Source of the DNA: Kiritimatiellia bacterium
GTDB lineage: Bacteria; Verrucomicrobiota; Kiritimatiellia; RFP12; UBA1067
Direction of reading: 5' to 3'
Assembly: GCA_017629455.1 (NCBI GenBank)
Contig: JAGBXE010000179.1
Span: 1-10,776 of the forward strand
DNA: 10,776 nucleotides
Positions 5,272 through 10,776 of the stretch are shown here, piece after piece (positions within the stretch are counted from its first letter, which is position 1; each line of letters starts with the position of its first letter). Made by a program: the position numbers and the translations under genes. The notes under the pieces are model-generated. The model was not told the DNA's origin. It searched no databases and saw nothing but the letters and a program-made list of their open reading frames with translations.

Positions 5272-7249
5272 TTTCAGAAATATATCGGTTCATTACGGGC
5301 ATCAAGATGTTCTTTCGGGTGTTACCTTTCGTGTGAACGCTTCCGATCGCATCGGCATTGTCGGGCCTAATGGTTCAGGCAAGTCGACGCTTTTTAAGAT
5401 TGTCCTTGGTGAGATGTCGTCGGATTCTGGCGAGGTCATTATTGAAGGCTCTCCGCGCATTGGCTTTACGCGTCAAAATCCAATGCCCGACAATCCTGAG
5501 CAGTCGCTCTTGGAATATTCATGCCGCGGCATACCTGGGCTTGCCGAGATGGAAGCTGAAATGGCCAAGCTTGAAGAAGACCTTGTTGATCCGCAAAAGA
5601 TGAAACGCTACGGCGAATTGCAGACGGCGTATGAGCATCTTGGCGGGTACGACATTGAAACGCGTGTAAAGGTGGCACTTGGTGGGCTTGGATTTACGGT
5701 TGACGATTTTTCAAAGCCGTTCCTTTCGTTTTCTGGTGGTTGGCGGATGCGTGCAGAGCTTTCGCGCGTTCTGGCGTCAAAGCCAGACTTGCTGCTCTTG
5801 GACGAACCTTCGAACTACCTGGATTTGCCGGCAGTTGAGTGGTTGCAAAAATACCTTAAGTCGTACGATGGTACGCTAATGTTAATTTCGCACGACCGTT
5901 ATTTGCTGCGCACACTTACAGATATTATTGTCGAGGTAGACGCCGGAACTGCAACGAGATACGAGGGTAATCTCGATTGGTACTTGCGCGAGCGCGAGGT
6001 AAGGTACGCGCACATTAAAGCGGCCAAGGAGAATCAGGACCGCCATCGCGAGCAGTTGCAACGTTTCGTCGACAGGTTTAGGGCGCAAGCTACGAAGGCC
6101 TCTCAAGCGCAGTCGCGGCAGAAGATTATCGACAAGCTTGATGAAGAGCGCATTGTGCTGCCAAAGCGCTATACGAATGCAGGAAGGCTGCGCTTGGCAG
6201 AGCCGCCGCCGTCGGGCGTTGAGATGTTCCGCTGCGAAAAACTTGGTTTCTCGTACGAAGAAGAAGGCTCGGAAAATCGCCGCTTCGTCTTTAGGGATCT
6301 TTCGTTTAATATTTCTAGAGGCGAGAAGGTTGCGCTTATCGGATATAACGGCCTTGGGAAAACGACGCTTATGCGTCTAATTGCAGGCACCAGACAAGCT
6401 AGCGAAGGCAAGGCTGTTTTAGGGCATAATGTAGTTCCAGGTTACCTTAGTCAGGAGTTCGCTGAAACGATTCCGCCAGATGTCTCTGTTTATCGCAACG
6501 CCAAGAATGTGTGGGATGCTCACGGCGGTGGGCCTGAGAAGATATTCCGCAATCAGCTCGGGGCTTTTGGCTTCGATGAAAATGACGTTGAAAAGCCGGC
6601 AGGTGTTCTTTCGGGCGGCGAGAAGGTTCGTCTGGCATTTTTGCGCCTCTTTCTTGCTGCGCCTAATCTCCTACTTTTGGACGAACCTACAACGCATATC
6701 GATCTTGACGGCAGGAGCCTTCTTCAAGATGCGCTCAGGAAGTATACCGGCACTATTCTGCTAGTTTCCCACGACATTGATTTTGTGCGCGAGGTTGCAA
6801 CTAGTGTTTTAGAGATAACTCGCGACGGCATACGCCAGTTTCCCGGCGGATACGATTATTACTGCGAGAAGAAGGAAGAGCTTCGCAAAAAGGAAGAGTC
6901 AAAGAGGCGAGATGGCTTTGACGGCGTGAAGGCAAAGGAAGTTGCGCCATCGCCCGATAGGCCTATTTCCAAAAAGGAACTTCGCCAGCAACGTGCAGCG
7001 GAGCGTGCAAAGATAGCGCCGCTTCTTAAGAAGCTTAAAGCTCGCGTAGAAGCGGCCGAAAAGAAAGTGGACGAGCTTCAATCAGCGCTTGATGAAGCTT
7101 CGGCCGAGCTATTTAATCCAACTCCGCAAACTGATTTTGCCGAAGTGAATAGAAAAGTGCGCACACTTCAATTTGAAATCGACCGCTATACTGCCGAGTG
7201 GGAAGAAGCTTCAACCGAGCTTGAAAAGGTTCAGTCGGAACAGGCGTGA
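5264..7249 (+). CDS. ABC-F family ribosome-associated ATPase (Uup/YheS-like)
   Basis: ABC-F proteins are soluble twin-ATPase proteins that bind the ribosomal E site and relieve stalling or adjust translation; some give antibiotic protection. The 661-residue product has two ABC domains and no membrane segment. Domain 1 has Walker A G-P-N-G-S-G-K-S-T at 34-42, signature S-F-S-G-G-W-R-M-R at 155-163, and Walker B L-L-L-L-D-E-P at 176-182. The charged P-site-interacting linker (about 240-300) separates it from domain 2: Walker A G-Y-N-G-L-G-K-T-T at 360-368, signature L-S-G-G-E-K at 449-454, and Walker B L-L-L-L-D-E-P at 469-475. A lysine/glutamate-rich C-terminal coiled coil covers about 540-661, as in Uup and YheS. 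The ATG overlaps ribF by 8 bases. It is the last gene of the operon. Operon membership with tRNA/rRNA modification genes favours a housekeeping translation factor over a resistance protein, but the subfamily was not resolved. Confidence 0.93.
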   Translation: MLDFRNISVHYGHQDVLSGVTFRVNASDRIGIVGPNGSGKSTLFKIVLGEMSSDSGEVIIEGSPRIGFTRQNPMPDNPEQSLLEYSCRGIPGLAEMEAEMAKLEEDLVDPQKMKRYGELQTAYEHLGGYDIETRVKVALGGLGFTVDDFSKPFLSFSGGWRMRAELSRVLASKPDLLLLDEPSNYLDLPAVEWLQKYLKSYDGTLMLISHDRYLLRTLTDIIVEVDAGTATRYEGNLDWYLREREVRYAHIKAAKENQDRHREQLQRFVDRFRAQATKASQAQSRQKIIDKLDEERIVLPKRYTNAGRLRLAEPPPSGVEMFRCEKLGFSYEEEGSENRRFVFRDLSFNISRGEKVALIGYNGLGKTTLMRLIAGTRQASEGKAVLGHNVVPGYLSQEFAETIPPDVSVYRNAKNVWDAHGGGPEKIFRNQLGAFGFDENDVEKPAGVLSGGEKVRLAFLRLFLAAPNLLLLDEPTTHIDLDGRSLLQDALRKYTGTILLVSHDIDFVREVATSVLEITRDGIRQFPGGYDYYCEKKEELRKKEESKRRDGFDGVKAKEVAPSPDRPISKKELRQQRAAERAKIAPLLKKLKARVEAAEKKVDELQSALDEASAELFNPTPQTDFAEVNRKVRTLQFEIDRYTAEWEEASTELEKVQSEQA

Positions 7250-7268
7250 AGAAGGGAGCCAATTTTCC

Positions 7269-8549
7269 TTACGGCGTATCTACAATCACTGAAACGCCGT
7301 CGGGAATCACAGTGACAGTATAGTCGGGCTTGCCGACTAGCTCTTTAGCTATCGCCATTGCTTCTGCGGCAGAGTGCGCCGGAATCATATGCATCTGCCG
7401 GACAATTTGGTCGTCGCACCTTGAGACGAAAATCACTTTGTTCTTCAGGAGAATTCTTGCCAGGATGTGCGCTTCCCACTGGTCGACTAATGTTTCTTCC
7501 TTTTTGCGAGACAAGAATGTTTTCATCATCCGCTCAAGGTTAGGTTCATCGCGGAACATTCTGTAAAGGCTTTCTCCACCGTGTCCGTCGGAAGCTTCGG
7601 CGAACATCACGATTACGCCGCCAGGTTTTACGCACGCTTCTGCAGCAGTCATCCCTTTAACGGCTTGGTAGATATTTTGATCGAGGGGATAACCGCCGTT
7701 TGTCGATACGGCAATGTCGGCTGGAACAGCTTTTACGCGGCAGCGGCTTTTAAGGAACTCACGCCCCACGCGGTGCGCTTCTTCGCAATCTCCTGCTGTA
7801 CAGAAAATAGGTTTGTGGGAAGCGTCGATAACAACGTTGACTATGAATGAAAGTTTTGCCGCGCGAGATGCAAAGAGCATATCTTCGTGAATGGGATTGC
7901 CTTCGACAATCCCCGTTCTTGCGCTGGGGCTATCGATGAACAAGGAGTTGTGGTTGTACATTACCGTTGCGCGGCTTGCAACCCCTGGCAATACGCTTTT
8001 TCTCCCGCCTGAAAAACCTGCAAAGAAATGTGGTTCAATAAATCCTTCTGCGACGAGAAGATCGGCTTCGGCGGCTGTTTTGTTAATGACAAGTTCGCCC
8101 CCGGAAGGGAGCTTGCCAAGGTGCACCATATGCGCGTTGTCGTCGCAATTGTGGATTTCGATATGCTCTTCGGCGAGAATCTTTTCGCCAAATTTAGATG
8201 CAAGTTCTTCGTGCGAAGTTGTTCTGTGTAGGCCCGTTGCGATGAGTATCGTAATTTCTGCGCTTGGGTTGCCGGAGCGAATTTCCGCAAGGATATGCGG
8301 CATGATAAAGCGGCTTGGAACAGGGCGCGTATGATCGGATGCGATGATTGTTATTTTCTTTTTGCCTTTAGCTAGTTCTCTGAGCCGTTGGGAGTTAATA
8401 GGGTTTTCAATAGCCTGTTTTACTAGCTCGTTTGGATCATCGGTAGGGATGTATGAATTTATCCCCGATGTGAGCACGGCAGAAAGGTGACCATCTTCGA
8501 CTGGTAAAGAAATTTTCTCTTTCCCGAAGGGTAGCATCAAACTATCCAT
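7269..8549 (-). CDS. larA: Nickel-dependent lactate racemase LarA
   Basis: LarA interconverts D- and L-lactate using a covalently bound nickel-pincer nucleotide. The ATG at 8549 was chosen because AAGGA lies 4 bases before it. The frame extends to an ATG at 8603, adding 18 non-conserved residues with no visible Shine-Dalgarno. With the chosen start the protein is 426 residues, and, to my recollection of the Lactobacillus plantarum structure, all active-site residues fall at identical positions: Asp72, Arg75, His108 and His174 (proton-transfer histidines), Lys184 (pincer attachment), His200 (nickel ligand), Gln295 and Lys298. This argues for genuine lactate racemase activity rather than only a LarA-like protein of another specificity, though related 2-hydroxyacids cannot be excluded. 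The cofactor genes larB, larC and larE are not nearby. It converges on the ABC-F gene with 19 bases between. Confidence 0.9.
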   Translation of the reverse strand: MDSLMLPFGKEKISLPVEDGHLSAVLTSGINSYIPTDDPNELVKQAIENPINSQRLRELAKGKKKITIIASDHTRPVPSRFIMPHILAEIRSGNPSAEITILIATGLHRTTSHEELASKFGEKILAEEHIEIHNCDDNAHMVHLGKLPSGGELVINKTAAEADLLVAEGFIEPHFFAGFSGGRKSVLPGVASRATVMYNHNSLFIDSPSARTGIVEGNPIHEDMLFASRAAKLSFIVNVVIDASHKPIFCTAGDCEEAHRVGREFLKSRCRVKAVPADIAVSTNGGYPLDQNIYQAVKGMTAAEACVKPGGVIVMFAEASDGHGGESLYRMFRDEPNLERMMKTFLSRKKEETLVDQWEAHILARILLKNKVIFVSRCDDQIVRQMHMIPAHSAAEAMAIAKELVGKPDYTVTVIPDGVSVIVDTP

Positions 8550-8616
8550 AACGTCCTTACTTAGTTTGGAGGTTTTGTTGGAATGCCTCGACGAGACCCA
8601 CATGAAAAAACGTAAA

Positions 8617-8693
8617 TGGTCGGAGCGGTGGGATTTGAACCCACGGCCTTTTGCTCCCGAAGCAAACGCGCTACCAGACTGCGCTACGCTCCG
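8617..8693 (-). tRNA. tRNA-Pro (anticodon CGG), CCA encoded
   Basis: Read on the minus strand, the sequence folds into a full cloverleaf. The acceptor CGGAGCG pairs with CGCTCCG, the D stem is GCGC/GCGC, the anticodon stem TTTGC/GCAAA holds the loop TTCGGGA (anticodon CGG at 8659-8657, reading CCG codons), and the T stem GTGGG/CCCAC holds TTCAAAT. The C1-G72 first pair is typical of bacterial tRNA-Pro. The discriminator A (8620) is followed by CCA at 8619-8617, so the 3' end is encoded. It sits 67 bases upstream of larA and 86 bases after the nnrD stop. A run of six Ts follows on the minus strand (8610-8605), without a separate hairpin. Confidence 0.97.
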
Positions 8694-8779
8694 ACTACGG
8701 GAAACGAATTAGAATGTAATTCGAAATTGCGGGTAGTTTATCAAAAATAGGCTTGAAAGACAAGTGCGAGGCGTAGGCG
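8694..8779 (-). promoter_or_regulatory. nnrD-tRNA spacer, weak promoter candidate for tRNA-Pro
   Basis: On the minus strand this spacer contains a TTGTCT, 17 bases, then TAAACT, a weak -35/-10 pair. It also holds a small CTTG/CAAG hairpin followed by a T-rich stretch that could be a weak terminator of nnrD. The two overlap, and neither is close to consensus, so the tRNA may equally be made by readthrough from nnrD. Confidence 0.25.
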
Positions 8780-9652
8780 TTATGAATTCGATGACGCAGA
8801 ATCGAGGCGTACTCGTAAAGAACCTATACGAGAGGCCGTATTTACTATTGAAGGATCGATTCCTTCGGCCACAATCAGATCTGACGCGTGTGAATGAAGC
8901 CACGTTGCAGAGGCAGCTGCAAGGAATGGATCTTGCTTTAGGTATGCCCATCTTGCCGCAACAACGCCTGCGAGAAGGTCGCCCATTCCACCGAGTGCCA
9001 TGAATGGGTTGCCGGCCTCATTTTTATAAACGCGCTTGCCGTCGGCGGAAACAACTAATGTGTGTGGGCCTTTGAGAATTGTTGTCGCGCCATAGCGTTC
9101 CGATATCTCTTTTGCCGCGGCGAGCCTATCGGCGATAACCTGCTCACGCTTCCACCCGAGAAGATTTGCAGCTTCGCCCTCATGAGGCGTAAGGATAAGC
9201 TCTTGGCCGATAGCAGGGTCGTACCCGTAGGTGCGCCCGTACCATGAAGCGAGAGTTGCCAATGCGTCGGCATCGAGAACGAAACGCCCATTTGAGCCAG
9301 AGAGAAAGCGAGAGACGATGACTTCGGAAGTGACAGATATGCCAAGCCCCGTACCGATTATCGTAACATCCGCGTGAGGCGGCGCGCAAGTTGGGATCAA
9401 TTTCGAAAATGTCGCTTCAGGTACAAGCGCACCTGCAGCTATGCGTGAGGCGTCTGGAACTACGAGTTGAACAAGCCCAGCACCGGCGGCGCGGGCGCCG
9501 AGAGCGGCCATAACGGGCGCGTGAATGAAATGGCGAGAGCCGCCGACTACGGCAACAGTGCCAACTGAACGTTTATCGGCATCAATAGGACGAGCTTTGA
9601 AGCCCGCGATTAATTCTGAAGGTACAGCCTTAATGTAGCTAGACGAATTCAC
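8780..9652 (-). CDS. nnrD: ADP/ATP-dependent NAD(P)H-hydrate dehydratase NnrD
   Basis: NnrD repairs damaged nicotinamide cofactors by dehydrating S-NAD(P)HX. The GTG at 9652 is the start: a perfect AGGAGG (9664-9659) lies 6 bases before it. The frame runs on upstream to an ATG at 9739, but that lies inside the RNase P RNA. The product has 290 residues and a ribokinase-like fold, with G-T-V-A-V-V-G-G-S near 31-39, V-L-D-A-D-A-L, L-T-P-H-E-G-E-A, L-K-G-P-H-T-L-V and the anion-hole/catalytic G-G-M-G-D-L-L-A-G. The NnrE epimerase domain, fused in E. coli-type proteins, is absent and no separate nnrE is in the window. It follows rnpB by 28 bases, so the two are probably on one transcript. Confidence 0.93.
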   Translation of the reverse strand: MNSSSYIKAVPSELIAGFKARPIDADKRSVGTVAVVGGSRHFIHAPVMAALGARAAGAGLVQLVVPDASRIAAGALVPEATFSKLIPTCAPPHADVTIIGTGLGISVTSEVIVSRFLSGSNGRFVLDADALATLASWYGRTYGYDPAIGQELILTPHEGEAANLLGWKREQVIADRLAAAKEISERYGATTILKGPHTLVVSADGKRVYKNEAGNPFMALGGMGDLLAGVVAARWAYLKQDPFLAAASATWLHSHASDLIVAEGIDPSIVNTASRIGSLRVRLDSASSNS

Positions 9653-9680
9653 GTTTTGCCTCCTGACTTTCCCCTGAAGC

Positions 9681-10049
9681 GGCGCGCGGCGAATAAGCCA
9701 GATTCTGTTCATTCCCAAAAGGGAACTCCGATCATTCATCTACGCGATCTACCCGGAACCTTATCGCGCTTTTTAAGCGCAAACCATGCGGGCGACATGT
9801 TCGGCTCCCTATTCGATCTTGCTCCGGAAAGGGTTTGTCTTGACACGCGTCGTTTCAGCCGCGCCGGTGGGCTCTTACCCCGCCTTTTCACCATTGCGGA
9901 ACCCAAAAGGATTCTTCGCTGTTTGTTTCTGTGACACTATCCGTTGCGCTGGTTTACCCAACGCCCCCGATCCTTGACGAATCGGTTTCCTGCCCTGCGG
10001 AGTCCGGACTTTCCTCTACCTTGCGGTAGCGACCGGTCGCTCGCGCGCC
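9681..10049 (-). ncRNA. rnpB: RNase P RNA, A-type related, P18-less
   Basis: The RNA subunit of RNase P removes 5' leaders from pre-tRNAs. On the minus strand the 5' end has a P1 strand GGCGCGCG(A)GCG (10049-10038) that pairs with the 3' end (9691-9681). The conserved 5' element GAGGAAAGTCCGGACTCC is at 10016-9999, the 3' element ACAGAATCTGGCTTA at 9708-9694, and the middle element GTAAGAG within P10/P11 near 9878. P3 is a CTACC-GCAA-GGTAG hairpin and P19 a TTCCC-TTTT-GGGAA hairpin. A P6 pseudoknot can form between GGGCG (5' part) and CGCCC in L17. The L15 loop reads AAGACAAAC where the family usually has GGUAAA. P18 is absent, and an extra GCGCTT-AAA-AAGCGC hairpin lies between P17 and P16. 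Length is about 369 bases. The exact ends are set by P1 pairing only. Confidence 0.95.
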
Positions 10050-10088
10050 ACTTCAGAAGAAATCTTCAAAGAACTAGGCCGCGTCACC
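10050..10088 (-). other. Short spacer between the zinc-ribbon gene and rnpB
   Basis: The 39-base spacer holds no recognisable -10/-35 pair or terminator. rnpB is therefore likely to be co-transcribed with the upstream zinc-ribbon gene or to use a weak promoter inside that gene's 3' end. Confidence 0.3.
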
Positions 10089-10776
10089 TTATTGGCGATA
10101 GAGAATACGGCCGCACATTGTGCAAGCAACGATCGACTGAGGACGACCAGCTTCGCCGTTCTTGGCATTCGCGTTGGCAAGCTGCCCAACGGAAGGCGGC
10201 TGAACGAGGTGGCAACCATCGCAAACGCCTTCATGAGTAAGCTCGACAACGACGGGCCAACGCTTCGTGCGCAGACGTTCGTAGTAGAGCATAAACTTGG
10301 GGTCGGTGACGGCTTTCGCCTTCTCGTCGCGCTCGGAAACGGCCTCTGCATGCTCGGCCTTTACAGCGGCGATGCGTTCATCGATTTCGGCGCAGAATGT
10401 GTCGACTACGCCTTTACCGCTGTCGAATTTGGCTTGAGCCGCTTGGAGCCTGCTTTCAGCTGCTGGCAATTCATCGCGAGCGGCTATGGCGTTGTTACGC
10501 GAGGTTTCCAAATCGTGCGAGACCAAATCAATCTTGATTGCGAAATCTTTATATTCTTTATTGGTCTTGAGCGAAGCCTGCTGAATTTTCAACTGCTGAA
10601 TTTCAGCTTCGAGAGCCGTTGCCTCGTCTTCGTACTCTTTTATGCGCAACTGTGCTTGCTCAAGATTGGCCTTTGCAGCCTCAAGATCGGGGGAAGCTCC
10701 TGAAAGGCGGGCCGTCTCAAGCGCTTTACGCCTAGGAAGATCGATAAGTTCAGCCTCTAACCCACGAATTCGTCCA
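10089..10776 (-). CDS. Coiled-coil protein with C-terminal C4 zinc ribbon (DUF164/CdsZ-like), 5' truncated by the window edge
   Basis: The frame is open from the right edge (first full codon ending at 10775) to TAA at 10089, giving 228 residues. The only start in the window is a TTG at 10649, but coding continues upstream in frame with leucine/glutamate/alanine-rich sequence, so the start is outside. Most of the protein is a long helical, heptad-like coiled coil. Near the C terminus a Y-Y-E-R-L-R segment leads into C-D-G-C, and about 30 residues later C-T-M-C-G-R-I-L-Y; these four cysteines form the zinc ribbon, whose C-G-R-I-L-Y ending is diagnostic of the family. The family includes Chlamydia CT398/CdsZ and other bacterial proteins; molecular role is not settled. 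It lies just upstream of rnpB, a neighbourhood I believe recurs in several phyla. Confidence 0.88.
   Translation of the reverse strand, partial: GRIRGLEAELIDLPRRKALETARLSGASPDLEAAKANLEQAQLRIKEYEDEATALEAEIQQLKIQQASLKTNKEYKDFAIKIDLVSHDLETSRNNAIAARDELPAAESRLQAAQAKFDSGKGVVDTFCAEIDERIAAVKAEHAEAVSERDEKAKAVTDPKFMLYYERLRTKRWPVVVELTHEGVCDGCHLVQPPSVGQLANANAKNGEAGRPQSIVACTMCGRILYRQ

Noticed and set aside
7250..7268. A bidirectional terminator between the ABC-F gene and larA
   Set aside because: Only a weak AAGGGA/TTCCTT pairing with a wobble is possible, and no T-run follows on the plus strand.
8550..8603. Upstream ATG at 8603 as the larA start
   Set aside because: It adds 18 unconserved residues, has no Shine-Dalgarno and begins directly after the tRNA T-run; the ATG at 8549 has AAGGA and gives residue numbering identical to the characterised enzyme.
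9653..9739. ATG at 9739 as the nnrD start
   Set aside because: It lies inside the RNase P RNA gene, and a GTG at 9652 has a perfect AGGAGG at ideal spacing.
10092..10703. Plus-strand frame of about 200 codons opposite the zinc-ribbon gene
   Set aside because: The minus strand encodes a recognisable zinc ribbon through the same bases; the plus-strand product is unlike any protein I know.
1..10776. CRISPR array, insertion sequence, prophage or toxin-antitoxin module
   Set aside because: I saw no regularly spaced repeats, transposase, integrase, phage or toxin-antitoxin genes; the remaining intergenic gaps are all shorter than 100 bases.

Overview
The window looks like chromosomal DNA from an uncultured or little-studied bacterium of the PVC group, most likely the Kiritimatiellota/Verrucomicrobiota/Lentisphaerota side. 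This is an inference from a DUF4838 secreted glycosidase-like protein with a CBM9-like domain, a coiled-coil zinc-ribbon (CdsZ/DUF164-like) gene next to the RNase P RNA gene, and roughly balanced base composition. Stops are TAA, TGA and TAG, so the standard bacterial code is assumed. I see no mobile element, CRISPR array, phage gene or classical defence system.

Layout, plus strand: (1) bases 1-1865 hold the 3' part of a DUF4838 gene whose start lies off the left edge. (2) Bases 1869-1911 form a near-perfect 43-base palindrome, probably the terminator of that gene. (3) An extended -10 box at 1932-1940 lies so close to the ATG at 1948 that the following transcript should be leaderless. (4) Bases 1948-7249 are a tight six-gene operon, rsmE-queE-luxS-truB-ribF-ABC-F. 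All but one junction overlap (8, 4, 34 and 8 bases; luxS-truB is separated by 4). The genes cover rRNA methylation, 7-deazaguanine (queuosine/preQ0) synthesis, S-ribosylhomocysteine recycling, tRNA pseudouridylation, FMN/FAD synthesis and a ribosome-associated ABC-F ATPase, so the theme is translation plus SAM and cofactor metabolism. rsmE carries an in-frame amber codon at 2287-2289; both halves on either side are well conserved.

Layout, minus strand (read right to left): (5) a C4 zinc-ribbon coiled-coil protein enters from the right edge and ends at 10089. (6) The RNase P RNA gene rnpB spans about 10049-9681. (7) nnrD, the NAD(P)HX dehydratase, spans 9652-8780 and starts at a GTG behind a perfect AGGAGG. 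(8) tRNA-Pro(CGG) with encoded CCA spans 8693-8617. (9) larA, a nickel-pincer lactate racemase with every known active-site residue in place, spans 8549-7269 and converges on the ABC-F gene.

The most interesting signals are not a new multi-gene system. They are the amber-interrupted rsmE, its leaderless promoter beside the long palindrome, and an unusual RNase P RNA in which the L15 tRNA-CCA-binding GGU reads GAC, P18 is missing and an extra hairpin sits beside P16/P17.
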